Origin: Doris montereyensis
Taxonomy: Eukaryota > Mollusca > Gastropoda > Nudibranchia > Dorididae
Direction: 5' to 3'
DNA: 64,000 nt
NCBI GenBank assembly: GCA_037039925.1
Contig: JAXRKP010000026.1
Span: 170,001 to 234,000 of the forward strand
Shown one piece after another: positions 1 through 11,074 of this stretch. A program made the position numbers and the translations under genes. The notes under the pieces were generated by a model. It was not told the origin of the DNA and did not search any database. It was given only the letters and a program-made list of their open reading frames with translations. The first letter of the stretch is position 1; the number at the start of each line of letters is the position of its first letter.

Positions 1-1370
1 TGTTTTTCAGAACAATTCTTATAGATAGAGCACTTAGGGTTTGCTTTTATTATTTTATAGATAGCCTACCTGTGTTTGTTTTTATTATTGTTATAGATAG
101 CCTACCACACTTTGCTTTTATTATTGTTATAGATACAACATGTGTTTGTTACTATTATTGTTATATATAGCCTACATGGGCTTTTTTTCATATAATTATA
201 AGATAGGGTACAACATGGTTTATAACTCATATATATAATAGATAGCCTACCTGGGTATTACACTATTATTGTTATAGATAGGGTACCATGTTTACAACAC
301 TTATATATATATATACAGCCTACCTGTGTTTGTTTTTATTATTATAATATACAGGTACAACATGGTTTGTTTTTATTATTGTTACAGGTTCAACATGGTT
401 TGTTTTTATTATTATTATAGATAGCCTACAACATGGTTTTTATCAACAACTTATATATAATATACAGGTACAACATGCTCCATGGTGTATTCAGAACTCA
501 TATATATAAGTATGGGTCTGGTTTTGATGGTACAACATTCATATATATAGTATACATAGGTTCAACATGGTACAACACTTATATATAATATACAGGTACA
601 ACATGGTATTCCACTCATATATATAATATACAGGTACAACATGGTACAACATTCATATATATAATATACATGTACAACATATATAATATACAGGTACACT
701 TATATATAGTATACAGGTACAACATGGTACAACACTCATATATATAATATAAAGGTGCAACATGGTACAACACTCATATATATAATATACAGGTTCAACA
801 TGGTACAACACTCATATATATAATATACAGGTACAACATGGTACAACACTCATATATATAATATACAGGTACAACATGGTACAACACTCATATATATAGT
901 ATACAGGTTCAACATGGTACAACACTCATATATATAGTATACAGGTTCAACATGGTACAACACTCATATATATAATATACAGGTTCAACATGGTACAACA
1001 TTCATATATATAATATACAGGTACAACATGGTACAACATTCATATATATAGTATACAGGTTCAACATGGTACAACATTCATATATATAGTATACAGGTTC
1101 AACATGGTACAACACTCATATATATAGTATACAGGTTCAACATGGTACAACACTCATATATATAGTATACAGGTTCAACATGGTACAACACTCATATATA
1201 TAGTATACAGGTTCAACATGGTACAACACTCATATATATAGTATACAGGTTCAACATGGTACAACATTCATATATATAGTATACAGGTTCAACATGGTAC
1301 AACATTCATATATATAATATACAGGTTCAACATGGTACAACACTCATATATATAATATACAGGTACAACA
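1..1370. repeat. 38-bp tandem repeat array
   Basis: AT-rich minisatellite. From about 600 onward the unit is a regular 38 bp: GTACAACATGGTACAACACT followed by CATATATATAATATACAG, with TTCAACATGG and GTATACAGG variants. The first 500 bases are older, diverged units containing TTTATTATTGTTATAGATAG. The array begins outside the window and stops sharply near 1370. By position it lies in an intron of the kinase gene. Confidence 0.9.
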
Positions 1371-1775
1371 TTTGGGTACCAGAATTTTATGAAAATCAGA
1401 CATTACATTTTTTTAAAGTTATGGAGAAAAATAATAATGGGGATTGTTTTATGTTTTATAATGTTTATAGTGATTTTAGCGAGGATTCTATGGCTGCCTG
1501 TATGTTAAGATAAGTATGTTTTGGCCTTCTCCTCTACCCTTCTGTCTTGTTTTAGTGTCATTCTTTTATTGTTGTAGAAGATTGCTACAAAAGGATGACT
1601 TATTGTGACATGACAGTAACTGAATGTATATTATGTCCATTGTTCTTTGCACTGTCCGATATGAAATTTATTATAAAACTTTGCCATACTAGGTATGATT
1701 TAATTATCTTATCGTTAAGTATTCTGTACTAGCACTAGTGTGAATTTCGCTTTTTCTATTATTGCTTTATTACAG
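1371..1775 (+). other. intron sequence, no gene seen
   Basis: About 400 bases of AT-rich sequence between the 38-bp array and the first recognisable kinase exon. It ends in a pyrimidine-rich tract and TTACAG, a good splice acceptor. I see no exon or repeat in it. Confidence 0.6.
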
Positions 1776-1876
1776 ATCAAGGTTGTTTACATGCACGGAA
1801 CATGCATGTTTTCCGTCAGGTCTTGGAAGGTGTAGATTACATTCATTCTAAAGGCCTTATTCACAGGGATTTGAAG
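1776..1876 (+). CDS. EIF2AK1: EIF2AK1/HRI-like kinase, exon with catalytic loop
   Basis: First visible exon of an eIF2-alpha kinase of the heme-regulated-inhibitor type. The family phosphorylates Ser51 of eIF2-alpha in the cytosol and dampens translation under heme shortage or other stress. The exon is bounded by TTACAG and AAG|GTAGGT. After two bases of a split codon it reads the helix before the active site (VFRQVLEGVDYIHSKGLIH) and then the catalytic-loop motif HRDLK. The donor falls after a complete codon (phase 0), as the next exon requires. The N-terminal half of the gene, including the ATP-binding lobe, lies upstream of the window. Family assignment rests mainly on later exons (YAAPEQLEG and MERA motifs); PERK (EIF2AK3) is the nearest alternative and fits less well. 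Confidence 0.85.
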
Positions 1877-2439
1877 GTAGGTTTATATCTAGTATATGTC
1901 TATGTCATGTGTGTAGTCATTCATTTTGTTATTTGTTTGCTTTTTTTTTATTTTTTATTTAAAAAAAAAAGATTTCTTATCTTCTCTGTCTTTACTTGAT
2001 AGGTCATTGCTCTATTCCATTTGTTCAGGAATATCTCAACTGAGGATGACTAAAATTTGTACTATTCTATTTCTTACTTTACATCAGCGACACTAAAGAA
2101 TGTGGCATCTCAATTCAATGTCACCCAGAGCATGATGCAATGGAAGAATGTTGCTGTGAAGCCTTGTTCTCCTTAACGAGGCAAGAGGAATAGATAAATT
2201 TATATTTATATATACACAAGCTTGTTATGTCCGGTTGATATCAAGTACAATTATCTGATTGAGTCAATGCTCGATTATAAGATTGAGTCAGTCCTCTTCT
2301 ATTCCAACTTTTTGACTATATAACCTGTTTGAAATGGTAACTACTCAACGACGGGGGGAGAATGAAGTTGAGATGTTCCTTTATTTATTAAACGTCACTT
2401 CTGGTACATAAATCTTTAAATGAAAACGAATATTGTATC
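1877..2439 (+). other. kinase intron, unique part
   Basis: Intron sequence without an exon. Its last part, about 2375-2500, resembles 4130-4255 on the far side of the 52-bp array: both carry a TTAAACGT motif, an AAATGAAAA motif and ATCATTTAGAACCT in the same order. Confidence 0.55.
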
Positions 2440-4034
2440 ATTTAGAACCTACATCCAAAATATACTCAATCTCAGTGGCCTGGTAACAGAGCCTTAGAAC
2501 CTACATCCAAAATATGGTCAATCTCAGTGGCCTGGTAACAGAGCCTTAGAATCTACATCAAAATATGCTCAATCTCAGTGGCCTGGTAACAGAGCCTTGA
2601 ACCTACATCCAAAATGTGCTTAATCTCAGTGGCCTGGTAACAGAGCTTTTAAACCTACATCCAAAATATGGTCAATCTCAATGGCCTGGTAACAGAGCTT
2701 TAGAATCTACATCCAAAATATGCTCAATCTCAGTGGCCTGGTAACAGAGCCTTAGAATCTACATAAAAATATGCTCAATCTCAGTGGCCTGGTGCTCAAT
2801 CAAAATATGCTCAATCTCATTGGCCTGGTAACAGAGCCTTAGAACCTACATCCAAAATATACGCAATCTGAGTGGCCTGGTAACAGAGCCTTACAACCTA
2901 CATTAAAAATATGCTCAATCTCATTGGCCTGGTAACAGAGCTTTAGAACCTACATCCAAAATATGCTCAATCTCAGTGGCCTGATAACAGAGCCTTAGAA
3001 CCTACATCCAAAATATGCTCAATCTCATTGGCCTGGTAACAAATCTTAGAACCTACATCAAAATATGGTCAATCTTAGTGGCCTGGTAACAGAGCCAGAA
3101 CCTACATCCAAAATATGCTCAATCTCAGTGGCCTGGTAACAGAGCCTTGAACCTACATCAAAATGTGCTTAATCTCAGTGGCCTGGTAACAGAGCTTTTA
3201 AACCTACATCCAAAATATGGTCAATCTCAATGGCCTGGTAACAGAGCTTTAGAATCTACATCCAAAATATGCTCAATCTCAGTGGCCTGGTAACAGAGCC
3301 TTAGAATCTACATAAAAAATATGCTCAATCTCAGTGGCCTGGTAACAGAGCCTTACAACCTACATCCAAAATATGCTCAATCTCATTGGCCTGGTAACAG
3401 AGCCTTAGAACCTACATCCAAAATATACGCAATCTCGAGTGGCCTGGTAACAGAGCCTTACAACCTACATTAAAAATAGGCTCAATCTCATTGGCCTGGT
3501 AACAGAACTTTAGAACCTACGTCCAAAATATGCTCAATCTCAGTGGCCTGATAACAGAGCCTTTGAACCTACATCCAAAATATGCTCAATCTCATTGGCC
3601 TGGTAACAGAATCTTAGAACCTACATCCAAAATATGGTCAATCTTAGTGGCCTGGTAACAGAGCCTTAGAACCTACATCAAAATATGCTCAATCTCAGTG
3701 GCCTGGTAACAGAGCCTTAGAATCTACATCCAAAATGTGCTCAATCTCAGTGGCCTGGTAACAGAGCCTTAGCATGTACATCCAAAATATGCTCAATCTC
3801 AGTGGCCTGGTAACAGAATCTTAGAATCTACATCCAAAATATGGTCAATCTTAGTGGCCTGGTATCAGAGCCTTAGAATCTACATCCAAAATATGCTCAA
3901 TCTCAGTGGCCTGGTAACAGAGCCTTAGAATCTACATCCAAAATATGCTCAATCTCAGTGGTCTGGTAACAGAGCCTTAGAATCTACATCCAAAATATGC
4001 TCAATCTCAGTGGTCTGGTAACAGAGCCTTAGAA
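2440..4034. repeat. 52-bp tandem repeat array (about 30 copies)
   Basis: Unit of about 52 bp built from AATCTCAGTGGCCTGGTAAC, AGAGCCTTAGAACCTACATC and CAAAATATGCTC. Units differ by substitutions (GGTCAATCTTAG, AATCTACATC) and one- to four-base deletions. Blocks near 2590-2960 and 3130-3550 share the same run of variants, so part of the array was itself duplicated. It lies inside the kinase intron. Confidence 0.92.
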
Positions 4035-4276
4035 TGGTACTATTAAAAAAGAATTCTATTAATAAAAGCTATTCAAAATGGTGCCTTCGGTAAAGGAAAG
4101 TTCTACTCAAAGACAGAGAAACAATAACTTTTTTGATAATTAAACGTTGTTTTTGGTAGAAAACTTCCTCAAATGAAAATGATCTTTGGATCATTTAGAA
4201 CCTCCATGCAAAATATGGTTACTCAAAGTTGCATGGCAACAAAGCTTTCGGCAAACAAAGAACAGCCAACTCAGAA
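4035..4276. other. flank with a single diverged 52-bp monomer
   Basis: Non-tandem sequence after the array. At about 4192-4250 it holds one diverged monomer (ATCATTTAGAACCTCCATGC, then AAAATATGGTTACTCAAAGT, then TGCATGGCAACAAAGC). The bases before it match those left of the array. It looks like an unamplified copy of the sequence from which the array grew. Confidence 0.6.
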
Positions 4277-4302
4277 TTATATATATATATATATATATAT
4301 AC
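4277..4302. repeat. (AT)n microsatellite
   Basis: Uninterrupted AT dinucleotides, about 12 units. Confidence 0.85.
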
Positions 4303-4454
4303 GATGGGAACAGTTAGTGATACATGATTTTTGTCTTTGATTTGACTTCACAACTGTTGACGTGCATTGTCCTTGACATTGACGTAGCAAGTTTTCAGTG
4401 TATAATATATAAGCTCTGACAGTAATAATCAAGAATCTATTTGCTCAGTTATTA

Positions 4455-4610
4455 TCAAGAAGAGATAACAACACTCTATGCATATTAAAGATCCCTTGGC
4501 TGTTTACAGAGCAATTCAGACAAAATATTTTAAAATCCTGCCACAACTCCTGAGGTCACCTCAGTTGTGGGGCTGGGTAAAATCAAATAGAAAATCCAAC
4601 AAAATAAATG
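4455..4610 (+). mobile_element. 5'-truncated SINE, family A
   Basis: Contains AAAGATCCCTTGGCTGTTTA, then CAGAGCA, CCTGAGGTCACCTCAGTTGT and a GTAAAATCAAAT-type end. The same 3' body occurs at 13525-13855, 14113-14350 and 53640-53940. The tRNA-like head is missing here. An open frame of 79 codons across it is accidental. Confidence 0.6.
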
Positions 4611-4664
4611 TTGAATTATTGAAGTCTGGAGAAGCTCCATCACCTATAAACTGTAACAAAGTAA

Positions 4665-5000
4665 CCCCTTTTAGGGAACTTCACCCAGACAAGGCAAATT
4701 ATTTCCATTATCTATGAACTGTTAAAACCTTTTAGGGAACTGCACCCAGACAAGGCAAAATATTTCCATTATCTATGAACTGTTAAAACCTTTTTTGCAC
4801 CCAGACAAGGCAAATTATTTCATTATCCATGAACTGTTAAAACCTTTTGGGAACTTCACCCAGACAAGGCAAATTATTTCCATTATCTATGAACTGTTAA
4901 AACCTTTTAGGGAACTTCACCCAGACAAGGCAAAATATTTCCATTGTCTATGAACTGTTAAAACCTTTTAGGGAACTTCACCTAAACAAGGCAAACTATT
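4665..5000. repeat. 61-bp tandem repeat (about 5 copies)
   Basis: Unit runs GGGAACTTCACCCAGACAAG, GCAAATTATTTCCATTATCT, ATGAACTGTTAAAACCTTTTA. One copy has lost the GGGAACTT portion. It lies in the same kinase intron. Confidence 0.88.
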
Positions 5001-5138
5001 TGATAGAATGCCGAGTCCATTCTACTGTGGGGAGCTGAATGTGTGTGTGGCTGACTGTAGATGTTTAAATATCAATCCAAATGCCAGGTGGAAGATGGGA
5101 TGTTGTCACTCTACATACACAGGACTAGCTTCACAATT

Positions 5139-5873
5139 GGCGTTTACAAGGCCAGGGCCTGATTTAGTCCGGCCTTTCCTCTAGTGGCGTTTACAAGGCC
5201 AGGGCCTGATTTAGTCGGGCCCTTCCTCTAGTGGCGTTTACAAGGCCAGGGGCTGATTTAGTCGGGCCCTTCCTCTAGTGGCGTTTACAAGGCCAGGGGC
5301 TGATTTAGTCGGGCCTTCCTCTAGTGGCGTTTACAAGGCCAGGGGCTGATTTAGTCCGGCCCTTCCTCTAGTGGCGTTTACAAGGCCAGGGGCTGATTTA
5401 GTCGGGCCCTTCCTCTAGTGGCGTTTACAAGGCCAGGGGCTGATTTAGTCGGGCCCTTCCTCTAGTGGCGTTTACAAGGCCAGGGGCTGATTTAGTCCGG
5501 CCCTTCCTCTAGTGGCGTTTACAAGGCCAGGGGCTGATTTAGTCAAGGCGTTTACAAGGCCAGGGGCTGATTTAGTCCGGCCCTTCCTCTAGTGGCGTTT
5601 ACAAGGCCAGGGCTGATTTAGTCGGGCCCTTCCTCTAGTGGCGTTTACAAGGCCAGGGGCTGATTTAGTCGGCCCTTCCTCTAGTGGCGTTTACAAGGCC
5701 AGGGGTTTACAAGGCCAGGGGCTGATTTAGTCCGTCCCTTCCTCTAGTGGCGTTTACAAGGCCAGGGGCTGATTTAGTCGGGCCCTTCCTCTAGTGGCGT
5801 TTACAAGGCCAGGGGCTGATTTAGTCGGGCCCTTCCTCTATGGCGTTTACAAGGCCAGGGGCCTTCCTCTAGT
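5139..5873. repeat. 47-bp tandem repeat (about 16 copies)
   Basis: GC-richer unit: GTGGCGTTTACAAGGCCAGG, GGCTGATTTAGTCGGGCCCT, TCCTCTA. Variants include TCCGGCCC, and there are two partial units near 5547 and 5705. This is the only clearly GC-rich array in the AT-rich intron. Confidence 0.92.
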
Positions 5874-6322
5874 AAAGGAATATTGAAAACAAATGTGTGG
5901 CAAAAATGATGGATAGGGTCCTGTTTTGTTTTTGTTTTCGTGTTTTTTAAAACTTGAAATAAAGAAACCCCTACCCCTCCGTCCCACTTCCCAAAAAAAA
6001 ATCGAGTAAACAATTGAGTAATATCGAGTATTCTTCAGTTTGCACCTGAGTTCACCAAGTGTAGATCTGGATTTCGGTTTTTCCATTCCTTTACAGTAGA
6101 AATTCCCAAGTAAAACCATCATTGTCTTTCATGGTGTGTTTAATGCACTTTCTATTGTCAGTCCTCCATTTGCTTGAAAGTGAAAGGGTACAGCATAATA
6201 GAACTGCACAACCATTGGTACTGGTTGCTGTTGTCGGTAAGTTAAGTTATGTCTCTTTGGCAAACTGGTATGGTGTATCGATTTAAAAAAAAAATTCTCC
6301 TCTTTTTTTTTTTACTTCTCAG

Positions 6323-6448
6323 CCCCATAACATATTTTTGTCGGTTCAGATCTCCGTGTCAAGATTGGAGACTTTGGACTGGCTAAAGAGGGCATTGTTA
6401 CCCCTGAAGGCAAAGAGGAAAGAAGTTACCTTTTACGAGCTCAGGCGT
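6323..6448 (+). CDS. EIF2AK1: EIF2AK1/HRI-like kinase, exon with DFG motif
   Basis: The acceptor is a T-rich tract ending CTTCTCAG, and the donor is GCGT|GTGAGT. The exon starts in phase 0 with PHNIF, completing HRDLKPxN of the catalytic loop. Later it reads DLRVKIGDFGLAKEG, the magnesium-binding DFG segment, then an insert (VTPEGKEERSYLLRAQA) of the kind found between DFG and the activation segment in this family. The two parts are in different frames: PHNIF is in the frame starting at 6323, DFG is one base out. The break lies in or near the T5 run at 6335-6339. One extra T there makes the exon a single frame joining both motifs, so either the assembly lost a base or the gene copy is damaged. 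No stop codon interrupts the kinase frame. Confidence 0.85.
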
Positions 6449-7276
6449 GTGAGTGTGATGAGAGAAGAAATTCATCAACTTTTTTTTTCAACTCATCCTT
6501 TTGTTTTTCAACTTTTGGAAAAACTCTGTTGTCTTGTTCTTTTTTTCTTTTCTTTTTTATTTCACGCTAATTTTTTTGTTTGTTGTCTTCATTACATCCT
6601 GTTTTAAATTGTAGAATGATTTGTAGAGTTTTCTTTTGCTGGTTTGAGCAAATTGTGTACGTATGGCATGCCATGGTTTGTCTTGTTTATAGATGTTGAG
6701 AATAGTTTCTACCAATAAGGTAAAAAGGGTAAACATTTGAGATGTCTGTATCACATTTTCCGTTTCATTGTAAATTGTTAAATAAGTATGCTTTAAATTG
6801 TCATTCACCAAAGTCATTTCATCATGGTCATAACGCAAGTGCCTAAGTCATTTTCTTGTTTGGGCGAATGAGCCATTAACTTAACAGTAAACACGTAAGT
6901 ACTTAACTGGTGCACAAATATCGGAAGATCTAAAATTTTGGATCTTTCTCATTTGGCCTAAATCATACCCTATGACTTAGGTGGTCATCATCTGTTGTAT
7001 AATGTCAAACCAGTAAATAAATGACATAGACACTTGTGTCATGACAGTAACAATTGGAACATTAGTGCTCTGGCTCTATGTCTAATGTCCTTGTCCTTGT
7101 CAAACAGTGAAAATGGACGGTTGACAGGCACTACTGATAAGTCCACCTTCTCTCCTTTCACTCTTTCACACGTCTTTTATCTTGCTATTTCTCTTTTTAA
7201 TCCATTCTGAGATTATTGCATGTGGTGGATGGAGGTAATGAAACTGAAATCCACTGAAACAGTCTTGTCTTTCCAG
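6449..7276 (+). other. kinase intron
   Basis: T-rich after the donor, then AT-rich unique sequence with no exon or repeat that I recognise. It ends in GTCTTTCCAG, a strong acceptor. Confidence 0.6.
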
Positions 7277-7368
7277 ATTCCACAGTGACGTCGAACCACA
7301 CCAGTGGAGTAGGGACTACTGCCTATGCGGCTCCCGAACAGCTGGAAGGATCTTTCTGTGACGTCAAG
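7277..7368 (+). CDS. EIF2AK1: EIF2AK1/HRI-like kinase, activation-segment exon
   Basis: Bounded by TTTCCAG and GTCAAG|GTTAGA. The first two bases complete a codon split across the intron (phase 1 donor before). It then reads STVTSNHTSGVGTTAYAAPE followed by QLEGSFCDVK, ending in phase 0. This is the end of the activation segment: VGT with the phosphorylatable threonine region, then the APE motif as AAPEQLEG. PEQLEG is characteristic of the HRI branch (human HRI has ASPEQLEG; PERK has MSPEQIHG), which is the main reason for calling this EIF2AK1 rather than EIF2AK3. No frame problem is seen in this exon. Confidence 0.88.
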
Positions 7369-7559
7369 GTTAGATAACTCTCATGTTCTTAGGGGGTGAG
7401 GTGTTTCTATATAATTTGTGTAATGTCAAGAGGCATTTAGTATTTATCATTTTGGCTGTATTATAGTTATAGGCAAAATATCTATATCTTAAGGGGTTGA
7501 TGGAGAATTTGTAAAAGAAGTCTTGAATGTGTCATTTAAGAACCAATCAGAAACCACCT

Positions 7560-7645
7560 GTTGGCAAAGAAATATGAGAATGAGATAAGATAAGATCGGA
7601 TAAGATGTCTTTATTCGTCCAAAAGGAAATTTTCTCTGGTCACGT
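7560..7645 (-). mobile_element. possible retroposon 3' end
   Basis: On the minus strand the sequence reads AAATTTCCTTTTGGACGAAT, AAAGACATCTTATC, then short TATCT repeats. A conserved 3' end with AATAAAG followed by a simple-repeat tail is typical of some non-LTR retroposons. The fragment is under 100 bp, so the family is unknown. Confidence 0.35.
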
Positions 7646-7783
7646 TTCAAATCAAAATGAATAACTTACAATTCATGCCTTTCACTTTCATTCTCTCTTC
7701 CATTCTCAATTTCACAACTAAAATCAATACATTAAAAAACCGGCCCTTTATTGGATATGGACAATATAAAATCATAATGATTT

Positions 7784-7836
7784 TGTTATATAAATATAAA
7801 TATGAATATAAATATAAATATAAATATAAATATGTT
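7784..7836. repeat. (TATAAA)n microsatellite
   Basis: About eight units of TATAAA with one TATGAA variant, in the kinase intron. Confidence 0.8.
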
Positions 7837-8086
7837 TTTAAATCTTTGTAAATTGTTATCACAGATACAAAAGTCGTTTAGACAACTTCCATATGTGTGT
7901 AATTCCCTAATGTATTTCCTATAAAAATTTGCATTATTGTACATACTGATATAAGAATTAAATGTTTGGTAAATTCAGTAAAATTGATAAATAAGAGCTT
8001 AATTCTGAAAGTAAGAATTTACGGCTAAGATTTAAGAAATTGAATAATTTAAACACACAAAAAAACAAACAAAAAAACTCATTGGA

Positions 8087-9645
8087 GTACATTTTGGTGT
8101 AGACTACTGTAATAACTTCCGTGGTTGTGTTGTTGTCAGTCAATCACCGTACATTTTGGTGTAGACTACTGTAATAACTTCCGTGGTTGTGTCGTTGTCA
8201 GTCAATCACCGTACATTTTGGTGTAGACTACTGTAATAACTTCCGTGGTTTTGTTGTTGTCAGTCAATCACCGTACATTTTGGTGTAGACTACTGTAATA
8301 ACTTCCGTTGTTGTGTTGTCAGTCAATCACCGTACATTTTGGTGTAGACTACTGTAATAACTTCCATAGCTTTGTTGTGTTGTCAGTCAATCACCGTACA
8401 TTTTGGCGTAGACTACTGTAATAACTTCCGTTGTTGTTGTGTTGTCAGTCAATCACCGTACATTTGGTGTAGACTACTGTAATAATTTCCATTGTTGTTG
8501 TGTTGTCAGTCAATCACCGTACATTTTGGTTTAGACTACTGTAATAACTTCCATAGTTGTGTTGTTGTCAGTCAATCACCGTACATTTTGGTGTAGACTA
8601 CTGTAATAACTTGTTGTTTTGTTGTCAGTCAATCACTGTACATTTTGGTGTAGACTACTGTAATAACTTCCATAGTTGTGTTGTTGTCAGTCAATCACCG
8701 TACATTTTGGTGTAGACTACTGTAATAACTTCCGTGGTTGTGTTGTCAGTCAATCACCGTACATTTTGGCGTAGACTACTGTAATAACTTCCATAGTTGT
8801 GTTGTCAGTCAATCACCGTACATTTTGGTGTAGACTACTGTAATAACTTCCATAGTTGTGTTGTCAGTCAATCACCGTACATTTTGGTGTAGACTACTGT
8901 AATAACTTCCATAGTTGTGTTGTCAGTCAATCACCGTACATTTTGGTGTAGACTACTGTAATAACAGTTCCGTTGTTGTGTTGTTGTCAGTCAATCACCG
9001 TACATTTTGGTGTAGACTACTCTAATAACTTCCGTTGTTGTGTTGTTGTCAGTCAATCACCGTACATTTTGGCGTAGACTACTGTAATAACTTCCATGGT
9101 TTTGTTGTCAGTCAATCACCGTACATTTTGGTGTAGACTACTGTAATAACTTCCGTTGTTGTTGTGTTGTCAGTCAATCACCGTAAATTTTGGTGTAGAC
9201 TACTGTAATAACTTGCGTTGTTTTTGTTGTCAGTCAATCACCGTACATTTTGGTGTAGACTACTGTAAAATAACTTCCATAGTTTTGTTGTCAGTCAATC
9301 ACCGTACATTTTGGTGTAGACTACTGTAAAATAACTTCCATAGTTTTGTTGTCAGTCAATCACCAGATACTGTACTAAATAACTTCCATAGTTTTGTTGT
9401 CAGTCAATCATTTTGGTGTAGACTACTGTAATAACTTCCATAGTTTTGTTGTCAGTCAATCACCGTACATTTTGGTGTAGACTACTGTAATAACTTCCAT
9501 AGTTGTGTTGTCAGTCAATCACCGTACATTTTGGTGTAGACTACTGTAATAACTTCCATAGTTTTGTTGTCAGTCAATCACCGTACATTTTGGTGTAGAC
9601 TACTGTAATAACTTCCGTTGTTGTGTTGTTGTCAGTCAATCACCG
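8087..9645. repeat. about 60-bp tandem repeat (about 25 copies)
   Basis: Unit of 59-65 bp: GTACATTTTGGTGTAGACTA, CTGTAATAACTTCCATAGTT, GTGTTGTCAGTCAATCACC. Length varies through GTTGTTGTGTTGTT slippage in the middle. The array fills the intron and stops about 57 bases before the next exon. Confidence 0.93.
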
Positions 9646-9702
9646 CAGCCTTTTGTTTTAAACTATTTTTCTTCTTTTGGTTTATTTTGCCCTCACATCT
9701 AG

Positions 9703-9841
9703 AGTGATATCTACAGCCTAGGGGTGATCTTGTACGAAATGTTCAAGCATTTTTATCACCGGCATGGAAAGAGCCCGAAGCATCGAGGGTTTGAGAAAAG
9801 GCCTGTGTTGTCCAAACTTCAAAAGTTGCTGGCCGCAACAG
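9703..9841 (+). CDS. EIF2AK1: EIF2AK1/HRI-like kinase, C-lobe exon
   Basis: The acceptor is CATCTAG and the donor ACAG|GTTAGT. It opens in phase 0 with SDIYSLGVILYEMFKH (subdomain IX; the D anchors the catalytic loop). It continues in the next frame with ITGMERARSIEGLRKG, matching the MER-A and LRxG segment of HRI and PERK. The two halves join only if the T5 run at 9750-9754 is one base too long. With four T the frame runs through to CAACAG and leaves phase 0, which is what the next exon needs. Read as it stands, the second half becomes an unrelated basic sequence and the splice phase fails. This is the second of three such breaks in the gene. Confidence 0.85.
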
Positions 9842-9902
9842 GTTAGTGTTCACTTTGTTGAGATGGGTTTTTTATGGTGTGAGTTTTGTGTGTTTTGTAT
9901 CT

Positions 9903-10206
9903 CTCAAGAGAGAGAGAGAGGGAGAGAAAGAGAGAGAAGGAGGGAAGGGAGGGAGGGAGGGAGAGAGAGGGGGGAGGGAGGGAGGGAGAGGAGGGAGGGA
10001 GGGAGAGAGAGGGAGGGAGAGAGAGAGAGGGAGGGAGTGAGGGAGGGAGAGAGGGAGGGAAGGAGAGAGAGAGAGGGAGGGAAGGAGAGAGAGAGAGAGG
10101 AGGGAGGGAGGGAGAGGAGGGAGAGGAGGGAGGGAGGGAGTGAGAGAGAGAGAGGGAGGGAAGGGAGGGAGAGAGAGGGAGGGAGGAGAAGAGAGAGAGA
10201 GAGGGA

Positions 10207-10262
<56 letters not shown>
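9903..10262. repeat. GA-rich simple repeat
   Basis: About 360 bases of GAGAGA/GGGAGG purine tract on the plus strand, starting some 60 bases after a splice donor and ending in a pure GA run. Long Arg/Gly/Glu frames on one strand and Ser/Leu/Pro frames on the other are artefacts of its composition. Confidence 0.95.
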
Positions 10263-10264
<2 letters not shown>

Positions 10265-10698
10265 AACACGGGTTGACTGCTCTTCTCATTTTGCAATCTG
10301 AATTTTAGGCTTGTACTCATTGTGATTTATTCTTGTACCCTGATCTTTATTTGTTTTGAATGCCCTCGGCTTACCTGTTTACAGAACTGCCAAGTGTCCC
10401 TCATGGCAAGAGACAGTGCCTCCCAAATATCATCTATCAATTTAGTCACCAGCCGTCAGCCTGCATTTGTGCAAACCGTGCAGTTATGCAGCGTGCCATC
10501 ATCTGGTGACTAGTCTATCAAAGTCACTAAATTTGTCAGTCCAGAATATGGACATTTGTTATTCTTTAATTAGGGAAGCCAGAAAAATTAAAACAAGAGC
10601 TTTTCAGTCTAATACGATTTAAGTAGAGAGTAAGATTTTCATTTTTTTTATTGTGTTTGAGTTCATTCCCTTGATTTATATTTTATTTGTTCTTTTAG
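10263..10698 (+). other. kinase intron, short unique part
   Basis: Unique sequence between the GA tract and the next acceptor (TTCTTTTAG). A weak internal exon was considered near 10386-10510. Known family spacing between the LRKG and RPSA motifs is already satisfied without it, so it is treated as intron. Confidence 0.55.
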
Positions 10699-10793
10699 GC
10701 GGATGCTGTAGTTTCAATGACTCATAAGTCCCTGACAGTCAGACCATCAGCCAAAGATTTACTTTCAGCACGCTTTTTCTCTCTCCAGAGCAG
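10699..10793 (+). CDS. EIF2AK1: EIF2AK1/HRI-like kinase, last C-lobe exon
   Basis: The acceptor is TCTTTTAG and the donor GAGCAG|GTAGGT. It reads ADAVVSMTHKSLTVRPSAKD, then LLSARFF. RPSA is the conserved arginine motif of subdomain XI. The 27-residue spacing from the LRKG motif in the previous exon equals that of human HRI as I recall it. The frame must shift after ARFF: the T5 run at 10774-10778 needs one more T, giving LSPEQ and a phase 0 donor that leads into the coiled-coil exon. Without it the exon ends in phase 2 and the next exon would stop after nine codons. Confidence 0.82.
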
Positions 10794-11074
10794 GTAGGTT
10801 AATTAACTCACTCACTACCATGACCGCACATGTGTCGGACTCAAGCGATAAGCGCTCGCTCCCGAGACCGCACCCCTGTCGGCCTCGTATTTACTTTTGT
10901 TTAAATATATGAACCGACGCGTAGTCGGCCGTGGTATTTTACATACGGAGAGGTATTTTATTTATCTTCTCAGTGCAGAAGAGTCGAATTACTTATAGTG
11001 ACTTCCCTTGATTCAGGAGTAGATTTTCTAACACCGAGTTACGAAGTTACTGACAGCCGTATTTTGAGTCAGTC

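Noticed and set aside
9764..10320. Arg/Gly/Glu-rich and Ser/Leu/Pro-rich frames over the GA tract
   Set aside because: Composition artefact. Only the first bases, up to 9841, belong to the kinase exon.
10386..10510. Extra kinase exon preceded by TTTACAG
   Set aside because: Motif spacing in the C-lobe already matches HRI when 9703-9841 is joined to 10699, and splice phases agree without it.
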